Shown: positions 45,891 to 54,569, counted from the first letter of the stretch. The stretch is DNA of 64,000 nucleotides from Streptomyces colonosanans (GCF_001866645.1 NZ_MLYP01000039.1:124001-188000), one strand, 5' to 3'. Made by a program: numbers and translations. Notes: generated from the letters alone by a model not told the origin.

Positions 45891-46158
45891 GTGCTCCGCG
45901 ATCCGCCGCCGGAGGCACTGTTCTGACCTCGTTGTGTCGTCTCACCCCAGCCCCGGCCTGGTCTTCGCCCCCTTGTGGGCGCGGGCGGGCGACGGCGCGC
46001 GGCCCCGGTGACGAAGGTAAGGAGGGGCGGCGCGGCGGCGACCGCCCGGCGCCGCCGCGCTGTGCGCGGCACCTCTGATCTCCGATCGGACTGCTTGCAG
46101 CTTGGGAGGCCGGGAGCGACGGCGAGCGAAGCGAGCCCTTGATGAAGGAGAGAAGGTT

Positions 46159-46611
46159 TTATCCCGCTGGGATGAGGTGCCTGCCATCGTGGCTCCGTAC
46201 GTAGGGGCCGTTGCCGTTCAGGGCGTCCAAGAGCCTGATCGAGTAGACCTCGGACATGCGCTCGCTGACCTCGTCAGGCGTGAGCCAGGAGACCGCTGTC
46301 GACTCGTTGGAGGTGCGCTCGGTGCCGCCGGAAGGCTTGCAGCGGAAGACCAGGGCGACGATGCCGCGGGTCATGTTCTTGTAGACGCCGGTGAGTTCGT
46401 CGACCTCGACGTGGATGCCTGTCTCCTCCAGGACCTCGCGGGCGACGCCGGCCTTGGGGGTCTCGTTGAGTTCGAGGACACCGCCGGGGAGTTCCCAGGT
46501 GCCGTTGTCGGCCCGGCGGATCGCCAGGAGGCGCCCGTCCTCGCGCACTACTACTCCGGCCACGGACACGGAGTGCAGGGGAGGCGATGTCGCTTCCTGT
46601 GCTTGACTCAT
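46159..46611 (-). CDS. Nudix hydrolase
   Basis: A 150-residue Nudix protein. The Nudix box is in GGVLELNETPKAGVAREVLEETGIHVEV, which fits GX5EX7REUXEEXGU. It hydrolyses nucleoside diphosphates linked to another group; the substrate is not known. ATG 46611 lies 30 nt from the start of the divergent GntR gene, so their 5' regions overlap. A Nudix gene beside a GntR gene is a common pair on pSAM2-like elements. Confidence 0.85.
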   Translation of the reverse strand: MSQAQEATSPPLHSVSVAGVVVREDGRLLAIRRADNGTWELPGGVLELNETPKAGVAREVLEETGIHVEVDELTGVYKNMTRGIVALVFRCKPSGGTERTSNESTAVSWLTPDEVSERMSEVYSIRLLDALNGNGPYVRSHDGRHLIPAG

Positions 46612-46641
46612 GTAGAGGAGCATAGGAGGCAGAGAAGGACT

Positions 46642-47238
46642 ATGGGAACTGCGGCTGGAGGGGTCGGATCCGGGCCTCGGTACGTGCGTATCGCGGAAGA
46701 GATCGTGCAGCAGATCCGGGCGGGTGTTCTCAAGCCCGGTGACATGGTGCCGAGTGAATCGGAGCTGGTGGACCGCTATGGCGTGTCCGGCGGCACCATC
46801 CGTAAGGCCATGGTCGAAGTGCGGGCGAGCGGGCTCGTCGAGACCCGGCACGGCAAGGGCTCGATCGTGAAGAACCGGCCGCCGGTGCGGCACCGCTCCT
46901 CCGATCGCTTCCGGCGCTCGCTCCGTCAGGGAGGGCAGGCCGCGTACCTTGCGGAGTCTGCGCAGTCCGGTGCTTCCGCCAAGGTCAGCGTCCTCTACAT
47001 CGGGCCCATGGAGGCACCCGAGGACGCCGCCCAGCGACTGGGCGTCCCCGCCGGCACGCAGGTGCTGGCCCGCCGGCGCCTCTACTTCCGCAATGGCACC
47101 CCGGTCGAGACCGCCACGTCCTACCTTCCCTGGGACGTTGTGAAGGAGATCCCGGAGCTGTTCGCGGAGAACCCCGGCGGCGGTGGCATCTACGCCCGAC
47201 TCGAAGACCACGGGCACGAGTTTGCGGCGAGTACGTGA
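46642..47238 (+). CDS. GntR-family regulator, C-terminally truncated
   Basis: A 198-residue GntR/HutC protein. The winged helix spans about residues 12-75 (YVRIAEEIVQQIRAGVLKPG, then SESELVDRYGVSGGTIRKAM). The UTRA domain begins near 100 but stops after LEDHGHEF, followed by AAST and a stop, about 50 residues short of the usual family length. The stop overlaps the start of the next gene, so a rearrangement probably joined the two. Ligand sensing may be lost. Confidence 0.82.
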   Translation: MGTAAGGVGSGPRYVRIAEEIVQQIRAGVLKPGDMVPSESELVDRYGVSGGTIRKAMVEVRASGLVETRHGKGSIVKNRPPVRHRSSDRFRRSLRQGGQAAYLAESAQSGASAKVSVLYIGPMEAPEDAAQRLGVPAGTQVLARRRLYFRNGTPVETATSYLPWDVVKEIPELFAENPGGGGIYARLEDHGHEFAAST

Positions 47239-47876
47239 AGCATCCCGGCGACGGAAAACTTATGGCGCATGTGCCCGAAGGAATTTTCCTATCTGGAGAG
47301 GGCGACGATCCGGTGTGGGTAGATGAAGTCCACATCGATACCTTTCCGACCACGAACGCCGACTATGCGCGATTCTGTGCGGCGACTCGACACCCGGTGC
47401 CCGAGCACTGGGAGAGCGGTCGTTGTCCGCGTGAGCTGTACGACCACCCCGTTGTGCACGTGACGTGGCGAGACGCGAACGCGTACGCGACGTGGGCGGG
47501 AAAGTCACTGCCCACAGCGAACCAATGGGAGAAGGCGGCGCGCGGAACTGCTGGCCGCACCTTCCCGTGGGGTGACCAGAAGACTGCCGCCAAGTGCAAC
47601 GTCAGAGAGACCGGAGTGGAGCGCACGACGTCCGTATCGCGCTACCACAGCGGTGTCTCGCCCTACGGGGTCTACGACATGGTGGGCAACGTGTGGGAGT
47701 GGCTTGCCACGCCGACCGATCCGGGACGGTACGAACTCCGGGGGAGCGCCTTCACGAGCCCTCTGTTCCGGGGAGTGCCGGCCGTTCCCAACGACGCCGA
47801 CGACACGATGCATGACGACGACACAGGGTTCCGCTGTGCGGCGACGCCAGAGCAGATGGTTCCCCGTAGGAAGTGA
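47235..47876 (+). CDS. FGE/SUMF1-fold protein lacking the catalytic cysteines
   Basis: A 213-residue protein with the formylglycine-generating-enzyme fold: PTTNADYARFC, HPVVHVTWRDANAYATWAGKSLPT, EKAARG, FPWGD, VGNVWEW and the final DTGFRCA. The segment that should carry the two copper-binding cysteines reads ELRGSAFTSPLFRGVPAVPN with none. It is therefore unlikely to make formylglycine. GTG 47235 overlaps the GntR stop; ATG 47262 is also possible. Confidence 0.82.
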   Translation: MKHPGDGKLMAHVPEGIFLSGEGDDPVWVDEVHIDTFPTTNADYARFCAATRHPVPEHWESGRCPRELYDHPVVHVTWRDANAYATWAGKSLPTANQWEKAARGTAGRTFPWGDQKTAAKCNVRETGVERTTSVSRYHSGVSPYGVYDMVGNVWEWLATPTDPGRYELRGSAFTSPLFRGVPAVPNDADDTMHDDDTGFRCAATPEQMVPRRK

Positions 47877-47966
47877 GCACACCTCTGCTCGGCTTTGGGC
47901 TCCCCTCGGATCCGCCAAATGAGGTGACCTGTAACGGCGCGTCATTCCATCAGCGTCCCTGGCGGA

Positions 47967-49469
47967 GTGAGCACCCTTATCTTCATGAACAACCTCCATC
48001 GCGTCGTCGTAGAGGCTCCAGACAGCCGCGGTCTGCGGGCCGTGCGTGTCGGAGGGGAATATGTCGGTGGAGCCTGGTCACTGCGCCACCTGCGAAGGAT
48101 GTTGCGGCGCGCCAGCTTGCCGCCAGATTTCGATCTCGACGACGCTGACCACGTCTATTGGGCAGCGGATAAGTCATCTTGGCCTGACCGTCCATGGCGC
48201 AGATGGGCTGCGGCCCTAGTAACTTCCCTTGGGCTTCTCGGATCGGCAACAGTGCTGTTGTCGGTGGGCAAGAATGACACATTCCATGGGCTGACCTATG
48301 GTGCTCACTTCGTGGGGGTCGTGTTCATCGCCGCAGCCCTTGTTGAAGCAGTCGCTGTTGCGGCGGCGTTCGACTTCTGGGGAAAGAGGACCTTTTCTTA
48401 TTCAGGTGCAGCACTCATCATCGGTGTTGGCGTCGTCGCTCTCACGGATCTCCTGTTCCTACTCTTGCAGATCCAGAGCAAAAACTGGAGCCCACGTCTC
48501 TTGCTATGGGTTGCTCTGGCGGTCTGGTGCGTATGGGCCTTGTGGGCAGTGACTCAACATGGTGTCTGGAGAGGTGTCCCACACCCAAAGAGTGTCGCGA
48601 TGAGTTTCGTAGCATCTGCTGCGATTGGGGCTGCAGGCATCGCCTATTCGCAATTATTTTACCTGCCCTACTCGACTCCGATGAAGTTTGCCTTGAACGC
48701 ATCCTTCGGTGAACCCACTATTAGCGCTGACGGGAGCCATATTCAAGTTCCCACACACTTCGAATTCCGCAATTCGGGCGCCGTGAAGATTCAGATCTTG
48801 GGTACCCTATGGAGAGTTCATGGCTACGCGTCTAAGTTCGACGCAAAGGGCAGTGGAATGAACGAAGGGGGGAGCGACTTGCTCTCTGAGGGCGAGGTAG
48901 CCGAACACCTCAACTTTGGTCAGGCTAATCTGCTAGGGACTGGATTCATCTACGGGGAAGCTGGGTTGATCAATCCGGGAGTGGGATTCGCAAACGACGG
49001 TCTAGTAAACGTTCCCCTGAAGACCGGGCTCAACGTAATTCGCTTGCATGCGAGTATGGTTCTCATTCGGGGCGACAGGTACTGGATCGAGCCAGCCGAG
49101 TCCCCGAGTGAAGTCTCTTGGGACCGCAGCACACAGCGCCATGTGCGAGATGTGCCAAAACGGTTCGCCTACGCTAACCCTAAGGCTGAATTCATTCGAA
49201 CCTCCTACAAAATCCACCCCAGCAGTGCGGTGCTGGATATAACACGTAAGCCTGCGTACGCCTCCGATTGGTGGATCCTGCCACCCTGGCGACCGGGCGC
49301 AAGTGTCGGCAAAGATGACACCATTCCATTCCTTTCAGTTGCGTTTTCCCACGACCGATACGGAAGGGAACGTGTCAGCGAACCAGAGGCGCGAGCGTAC
49401 GATGATCAGGACATGGAACAGTGGGTCGTGAAAAGTGTAGATCAACTCATCAAAGAGGCCAGGAAATAG
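47967..49469 (+). CDS. Lower-GC membrane protein of unknown function
   Basis: A 500-residue protein. The N-terminal 75 residues are soluble, then five or six helices run to about residue 235, followed by a long exported or cytoplasmic C-terminal domain that is partly beta-rich. Base composition is clearly lower in GC than neighbouring genes, and it has a TTA codon (48654). Both point to transfer from outside. I recognise no domain. GTG 47967 and ATG 47985 are both possible starts. Confidence 0.72.
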   Translation: MSTLIFMNNLHRVVVEAPDSRGLRAVRVGGEYVGGAWSLRHLRRMLRRASLPPDFDLDDADHVYWAADKSSWPDRPWRRWAAALVTSLGLLGSATVLLSVGKNDTFHGLTYGAHFVGVVFIAAALVEAVAVAAAFDFWGKRTFSYSGAALIIGVGVVALTDLLFLLLQIQSKNWSPRLLLWVALAVWCVWALWAVTQHGVWRGVPHPKSVAMSFVASAAIGAAGIAYSQLFYLPYSTPMKFALNASFGEPTISADGSHIQVPTHFEFRNSGAVKIQILGTLWRVHGYASKFDAKGSGMNEGGSDLLSEGEVAEHLNFGQANLLGTGFIYGEAGLINPGVGFANDGLVNVPLKTGLNVIRLHASMVLIRGDRYWIEPAESPSEVSWDRSTQRHVRDVPKRFAYANPKAEFIRTSYKIHPSSAVLDITRKPAYASDWWILPPWRPGASVGKDDTIPFLSVAFSHDRYGRERVSEPEARAYDDQDMEQWVVKSVDQLIKEARK

Positions 49470-49616
49470 GTGAGCGGGGTTGAGGAGGGTCCGCTGTAAA
49501 TCTGCCGGGTCGCCCTGCCGGGCCGTCTGTGGGCCGTCGAAGCAGCGTGGTGCTCACGCTCTGGCATCTAGCCGGAGGAGCTGACATCAACAGAGGCGTA
49601 CGACCGAGCACGGTGA

Positions 49617-50229
49617 CACACCCGCAATCGGTGGGCGAGCAAACAGATCCCAGCAGACGAGCGGTTCGTGATGGTGCTGCACGCGCCTACGGATCTCAGC
49701 AATCCGGGCACACCATCGGCCACGGTCGCGATCCTGCGGCACAGGCACGGGGTCCTCGATCACCTTGTGCTCGCAGACTCACCCGTTGTCCTCGATGGCC
49801 AGGACGGCTACACCGTGATCACGGATCAGCGGGTGGACGAGATCCTTCCTGATCTGCAGACAGAGGTGGAACGCCACGAGACCCACACACAGGGAAGCGC
49901 TTCAGCGTCTGGTCCTCGCCCAGAGAGAGGTGCGTAACACCCCAGACGGCTACTGGGTCGCGGGCACCGATCCGGAGTCCGCGCACCACGGTCTGACGGG
50001 CACAACCAAGCTCGACGACGTACGGAGCGCGGCCGTCATGTCGGATGGCGTGTCGAGACTCGTCACGGAGTACGGCATGGCTACCTGGGATGGGGTGTTC
50101 GCCACACTGCAAGCGGGAGGCCCACGTGAGCTTATCGAGACTGCTCGCAAGGTTGAGGCGACAGATCCAACCGGCATTTGGTGGCCACGCTACAAATCCG
50201 GTGATGACGCGACCGTGGCCTTCTGCTAG
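49617..50229 (+). pseudogene. Frameshifted PP2C-like gene remnant
   Basis: Two overlapping frames read as one protein. Frame 1 (from 49617, after an in-frame stop) gives VMVLHAPTDLSNPGTPSATV, then DGYTVITDQRVDEILPDLQ. Near 49895-49905 the reading moves one base, after which LQRLVLAQREVRNTPDGYW continues to GDDATVAFC. The N-terminus is missing too. The sequence resembles actinobacterial PP2C-like proteins often found on mobile elements. Two lesions make it a pseudogene unless a sequencing error explains the shift. Confidence 0.75.
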
Positions 50230-50726
50230 TGGTGGCCAGGAAAAACAGGCGGGCGGCCTGACATCAGCGGCCGACACCAACCGGCGTACACGTGCGCACA
50301 GCGGCACACCGTTCGCACGATGAGTCCCGCGAGTGACCAGCTGGGTTCTCCAGGCGGAGAGTGGTGATTACGGGGGCACGCCCACAAATTCTTATCAGAA
50401 AGGCGGTTCTTCGGGCCATTGCGAGATGCTGACCTGACTAGCAAGATCGGCGAGCCCATCATCTTTGAGAGCACCCGCGTATTCTGACCGCTTGGACCAA
50501 GGGATAGCTTCGAGCAGGACGCGGTGCATCCCAAACCGGTTATGACGGGATCCCGCTGAGTTACTCCTTCAGGCTGTCGTCATCGTCCTCAATTGGCGTG
50601 TCGGGAAACACCGCATGGTCGCCCCGTTACCGTGCGGGGGTCGACCACAAAGGACTGCCCGGCGGCTGGCGGGTAAGGGCTCCCTCAGCCGCGTAGCGGC
50701 GTAGCCCGATCGAGAGGATCTGGACC
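50230..50726. other. Gene-free region in the element
   Basis: About 497 bp with no intact gene. A short plus-strand stretch at about 50404-50487 reads RFFGPLRDADLTSKIGEPII before a stop and may be the end of a lost gene. The FAD-oxidase promoter should lie in the last 200 bp. Confidence 0.4.
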
Positions 50727-52253
50727 TTGAGCGATTTTTCCCGCCGCTACCTGCTCAGGGCGTCAGCGGCCGTCGGCGCCGGGGCGGTCGTCGTCCCGGG
50801 CCTTACGGCCGCAGGCGCGCCGGACATTGCGGCCGCGAGCACCTCGGGCCTTCTGGCCGCGAGCGACCCGACTAAAGGGTCGTCGGGATGTCCGCCGGCG
50901 AAGCTGACCGGTCGCGTCGTCCGCCCCGGTGATGCCTCGTACACGGATGATCGCATCGACTACGACCAGTTGTTCTCTCACTACCCGCTGGTCATCGTCT
51001 TCGCCCAGGAGACCCAGGACGTGGTGAACGCCCTCACCTGGGCGCGGCAGCACAACGTCGCACTGCGGGTACGCAGCGGCCGCCACGCCCTGGAGGGCTG
51101 GTCGAACATCGACAACGGCATCGTGATCGACGTCAGCCAGCTCAAGTCGGTCCACATCGACACCGACGCTCGTATCGCGACGGTCGGCGCCGGCCTGACC
51201 CAGTTGGAAGCGGTGACGACGCTCGCCAAGCAGGACCTCGCGGTCACGACCGGAAGCGAGGGCAGCGTCGGCTTGGTCGGTGCGACGGTCGGCGGCGGCC
51301 TTGGCCCCCTCAACCGCTGGCTCGGCATGGCCTGTGACAGCCTGATCGGGACCGAGGTCGTCGTCCCGTCGGGTCGCGACTGCGCCGAGGTGATCCATGC
51401 CGACCTGAAGGACCACTCAGACCTGCTCTGGGCGCTCCGTGGGGCGGGAAACGGCAACTTCGGAATCGTCACGCAACTCACCTACAAGGTGCACCCGCTC
51501 AAGCGCATCGCCTATGTGCAGGCGACCTGGGACGGCCTTACGGACCTGCATGGGATCTTCGATGCATGGCAGCGCACGGTACCGTTCGCCGACAACCGCC
51601 TCGGATCCGAAGTCGAGATCCACAAGTCCCAGATCCTGCTGTTCGCGTGGCTCGCGGAGGGCACGGCGGCAGAGGCCAGAAAGATGCTGGCCCCGATCCT
51701 GTCGATCGGCACGCCCGATGTGAAGGTGCAGGTCGGTAACTGGGGCCCCATCTTTGCCGGAGCCCAGGTCCCGCGCTCGCAGGAGCCCGCCAACGTGAAG
51801 TTCTTCTCACAGTTCGCCAAGAAGCTGTTCCCGAAGAAGGCGATCGACGTCATCGGCTACTACATGCGAAACGCTCCCACGGAGGACAGCAACTACTTCG
51901 TCGATGCCTTCGGCGGGGCGATCAAGAAGGAGCCCCGTGGCGGCACCGCGTTCGTGCACCGCGACGCGATCTTCTACGGCGAGATCGGCGCAGCCTGGGG
52001 GACTCCTTCAACGACACCAGGCGTCTGCGACCCGCTCACCTCGACGTGCCAGGCCTGGACCGCCGAATTCAGCCAGGCGATGCGCAGCTTCGTGGACGGC
52101 GCCTACGTCAACGTGCCGAACGTCGGCATGCAGGAGTGGGAGACCGCCTACTGGGGGAGACGCCACTTCGAGCGGCTGCGCGAGATCAAGGCGAAGTACG
52201 ACCCCCGCAACGTCTTCCAGTACGAGCAGAGCATCCCGCCCGCGTCACGCTGA
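50727..52253 (+). CDS. Tat-exported FAD-linked oxidase, BBE type
   Basis: A 508-residue berberine-bridge-type flavoprotein. The N-terminus has a twin-arginine signal (SRRYLLRASAAVGAGAVVVPG). The FAD domain has RSGRHALEGWSN with the histidine that usually binds FAD covalently and GSVGLVGATVGGG. The C-terminal BBE motif is DPRNVFQYEQSIPP. Such enzymes oxidise alcohols, sugars or polyphenolics with O2. TTG 50727 was chosen because GAGAGGA lies 8 nt upstream. It is the only intact metabolic gene in the element. Confidence 0.9.
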   Translation: MSDFSRRYLLRASAAVGAGAVVVPGLTAAGAPDIAAASTSGLLAASDPTKGSSGCPPAKLTGRVVRPGDASYTDDRIDYDQLFSHYPLVIVFAQETQDVVNALTWARQHNVALRVRSGRHALEGWSNIDNGIVIDVSQLKSVHIDTDARIATVGAGLTQLEAVTTLAKQDLAVTTGSEGSVGLVGATVGGGLGPLNRWLGMACDSLIGTEVVVPSGRDCAEVIHADLKDHSDLLWALRGAGNGNFGIVTQLTYKVHPLKRIAYVQATWDGLTDLHGIFDAWQRTVPFADNRLGSEVEIHKSQILLFAWLAEGTAAEARKMLAPILSIGTPDVKVQVGNWGPIFAGAQVPRSQEPANVKFFSQFAKKLFPKKAIDVIGYYMRNAPTEDSNYFVDAFGGAIKKEPRGGTAFVHRDAIFYGEIGAAWGTPSTTPGVCDPLTSTCQAWTAEFSQAMRSFVDGAYVNVPNVGMQEWETAYWGRRHFERLREIKAKYDPRNVFQYEQSIPPASR

Positions 52254-52355
52254 TCGACAGTTCGCCGTCGGGGCCCCGCCCCGGTCAGGCTCGGCCTTTC
52301 ACGCAGAAGGGCCCGACGCAGTCGAAGGGGTGTCGTTAGCCTCGATCTTGCATGA

Positions 52356-52381
52356 GGGATCGTCAGCTTGCTGACGATCCC
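52356..52381 (+). terminator. Hairpin downstream of the FAD oxidase
   Basis: Perfect 11-bp stem with CTTG loop (52356-52366 with 52371-52381), then TTTGCT. It is about 100 nt after the oxidase stop and may end its transcript, or may belong to the adjacent IS remnant. Confidence 0.55.
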
Positions 52382-52540
52382 TTTGCTCGTTCAGAGTGAA
52401 GATTTCTGCTTGCGGGCAGGGCTGATGGTCCGGCTGTCGTGCCGGGTGGGCGCCGGGTTCCACGGCTCCGGTTGTGATGGCGCTGGTAGCAGGGATGGGA
52501 TGCTGCTGGTCAGCCAGGGTTGGGCAGAGCTTCGAGCCGG

Positions 52541-52666
52541 TCGAGGCGATCTGGATGATCTCCAGCCAGATCTGGCTCTGGGGCGTGTCGTGCAGGGCAG
52601 GTTGCGCAGGCCGGTGGAACGGGCGGCGCGGATGCGGTCCTCGGCGCGGACGCGCGGTGCTGACAT
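52541..52666 (-). pseudogene. IS1380-type transposase fragment
   Basis: Reading leftward, one frame gives RAEDRIRAARSTGLRNLP and, after one base shift near 52591, the next frame gives QSQIWLEIIQIAS. Both pieces match the C-terminal part of IS1380-family transposases as I know them. The rest is missing or unrecognisable. Confidence 0.6.
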
Positions 52667-52929
52667 CAGCAGCTGACATCAACAAGCACGGACAGCGGTG
52701 CATAGTCACGGACGGTTACCTGAAGCAAGGTGCGACGTTGGTGCATTGGATGGCTTCTGCGACTTGATCGACTGCGACCTGCACGCGCCTACGGATCAGA
52801 TGGCAGCCGGGCCAAAGCGCCGGTCGCTGTCACAGAGCGGTAGGCGCGAGCTACGGTCCCCCGCCTCGCGAGTAGAGGCGGGGGCGTTCGTATGTCTCGG
52901 CAACGGGTGAAACGAGGGCCACGTACGGC

Positions 52930-53056
52930 GGATGAAAAGTGAGCCACTCCGCGATCTCGTGATCCTCCTGACTTCACTGTCTGGGGTCAGGAGGAAGCGA
53001 GGGTGATCGACGTGGAGGACTGGGCTGAGATCCGCCGGAAGGCCGATCACACCTGA
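52930..53056 (+). pseudogene. IS21-type istA start fragment
   Basis: A GTG at 53003 preceded by AGGAGGAAGCGA encodes VIDVEDWAEIRRKADHT and then stops. This is the start of the IS21 IstA transposase (usually V/MISVEDWAEIRRLHRAE). The upstream GATGAAAAGTGAGCCACT and a 10-bp hairpin (52964-52995) look like the insertion-sequence end. Confidence 0.6.
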
Positions 53057-53286
53057 AGCACTGACCTTGCCGGTCAGCATGAGACCTCAACGCCAGACGA
53101 GCAGGTCGTAACGTCGATGGAGATCACCCGTGCGTTCTATACGGAATTGATGCCTGTTCCTGTACGTACGGGGCGCGGGTGGCGTGGATGGAGGGTCCGT
53201 GGGCCATCCGTGGGCCAGCGCCCGGGCCGTGTCTCAGCAAAAGTGTCTTCGGCCAGGTCAGGCTGGGTTTCGAGCGCGACACCGCG

Positions 53287-53345
53287 ACGGTCTTGAAAAC
53301 CGTCGTGGCGCGAGTCACCGTGGGTTCAAATCCCACACCCACCGC
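53287..53345. repeat. Right attachment repeat (att), partial tRNA-Ser copy
   Basis: Identical over 59 bp to the 3' part of tRNA-Ser(UGA) at 44527-44585. The 5' half of the tRNA is absent, so it cannot make a functional tRNA. Confidence 0.92.
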
Positions 53346-53352
53346 AGTGGTT

Positions 53353-53389
53353 GAGGGCCCCTGACCGGCAGCATCGGTCGGGGGCTCTC
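53353..53389 (+). terminator. Hairpin after the right att repeat
   Basis: A 15-bp stem with wobble pairs (53353-53367 with 53375-53389). It resembles the hairpin after the intact tRNA, so one of the two probably came with the element and the other from the chromosome. Confidence 0.65.
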
Positions 53390-53551
53390 GCGTCGGCCCT
53401 GACTGCCGGTCGCCGCTGTCCTGCGTGGTTCTCCGGCCGACCGGGCGCGCGAGAGGCACGAGAGGGATCGCTGTCTTCGGACCGTCGAGTTCGCTCTCCG
53501 TCGGGTGCGACTGGATGGCGACCTGCGCCGTCGCGCCTGCCGCAGCTGTCC

Positions 53552-54424
53552 TCAGGGTCGCTGCCCCGTCGTCCGTGCCGCCGACGCGATCGTCGAACGG
53601 GCCTCGCGTTCCGTGAGGCCGGTGCGGACCGCGGCGTCGATCAGCGCGGGGGCCAGGTCGGGGCCGAACCCGTTCTCGTACGCCCGGCAGGCGGCCCAGA
53701 ACAGCCGGGTGTTGCGCTGTCCCTCGTGCGCGGCGAGGACGAACTGGACGAGGCCCCGGCCGTGCCGTCCGGCCGGCGAAGGCGTGGCCGGACGCAGGCG
53801 CGGCGGGGGCGCGAGCAGGCGCAGCAGGGTGGACGGGCAGGGTGCGGGCGCGAGGTGCGCGGTGCCCGGCGCCGTGCCGTACACGCCGTGCTCGGTGCGC
53901 GAGCCGGGGCCGACCAGATAGCCGCCCGCACCGCGTACATCGACGCCGGGTGCCAGACGGCTTGCCGAGTTCGGCACGACCACGTCCGGCGGGCCGCTCA
54001 GCCACAGGTGCCGGCCTCCGCTCGGGGTCAGCACGACCACCGTCTCGGGGATGGCGAACAGGTGGCGCAGTGCGAGTTCGCGCAGGGCTGCCGAGGAGCC
54101 GGTTCCTGATGTGGTGTCGATATCGATGCCGATCAGGTGGTGGGGGTACAGGCCGCAGGCGATGCCGTAGCCGGTGGTCCAGGGTGCGGCGGAGAACAGT
54201 TCGCGGATACGGCGGGGGTCGGTCGTGGCGTCGTACACCCCGTGCCCGAAGCGGCCGCATTCGCCGTGGCAGGCGGCTGCTGTCGGGTCGGGATCGTCGC
54301 GGTGGGGGGAGCGCAGGGCCGGCAGCTTCGTCCGGGACAGCGGGATCACCGCCAGTCCGCGCTCCGCGGCGGACAGGGCGTGGGCCAGGGCCAGGGCGGT
54401 GGCCTGCCGGTCGATGGTGGCCAT
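53552..54424 (-). CDS. Bifunctional DNA primase/polymerase (Prim-Pol) domain protein
   Basis: A 290-residue Prim-Pol protein. D101 and D103 in LIGIDIDTTSG are the metal-binding residues, and TPSGGRHLWLSG has the conserved histidine. An N-terminal ALSAAERGLAVIPL matches the family start. A C-terminal helical region (ARSTIASAARTTG) follows. It lies just outside the right att repeat and reads towards it. Prim-Pol proteins also replicate integrative elements, so this gene could come from an older element or be chromosomal. The start has no strong Shine-Dalgarno. Confidence 0.85.
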   Translation of the reverse strand: MATIDRQATALALAHALSAAERGLAVIPLSRTKLPALRSPHRDDPDPTAAACHGECGRFGHGVYDATTDPRRIRELFSAAPWTTGYGIACGLYPHHLIGIDIDTTSGTGSSAALRELALRHLFAIPETVVVLTPSGGRHLWLSGPPDVVVPNSASRLAPGVDVRGAGGYLVGPGSRTEHGVYGTAPGTAHLAPAPCPSTLLRLLAPPPRLRPATPSPAGRHGRGLVQFVLAAHEGQRNTRLFWAACRAYENGFGPDLAPALIDAAVRTGLTEREARSTIASAARTTGQRP

Positions 54425-54569
54425 GAATCCATGCTCGTACGAACGTTCGAAATAAGGAAGAGGGAGGTGACGCTCGGTGCGGCCGGCAGCGGCCGCTGCC
54501 GTGCGAGCTGCTCGCATCGCCTCTCAGGGGCGAACCCTCAGGGATGCATGCAGACTCGTCCACCTTCAG

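Larger units (their letters stand above)
52254..53286. other. Gene-poor right end of the element
   Basis: About 1 kb of broken sequence with a hairpin (52356-52381), a piece of IS1380-type transposase, a 19-bp repeat of the PP2C remnant (52779-52797), and an IS21-type fragment (52930-53056). No intact gene is visible. Confidence 0.65.
44527..53345. mobile_element. Decayed integrative element in tRNA-Ser(UGA)
   Basis: About 8.8 kb bracketed by 59-bp direct repeats. Inside are a small membrane protein, two GntR regulators, a Nudix gene, a FGE-fold protein, a lower-GC membrane protein, a PP2C-like pseudogene, an FAD oxidase, and IS fragments. GntR and Nudix genes are typical of actinomycete integrative and conjugative elements such as pSAM2. 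I see no integrase, excisionase, replication initiator or FtsK-type transfer gene, so it is probably fixed in place. Confidence 0.82.

Noticed and set aside
50226..50534. 102-codon minus-strand frame in the element
   Set aside because: No domain, no Shine-Dalgarno, and composition like non-coding sequence.
53287..53345. Second tRNA-Ser(UGA) gene
   Set aside because: Only the part from the anticodon stem to the 3' end is present; the 5' acceptor strand and D-arm are missing, so it is an att copy.
53552..54424. Prim-Pol gene as replication gene of the tRNA-Ser element
   Set aside because: It lies outside the right att repeat. It may derive from an older element, but the repeat boundary does not include it.
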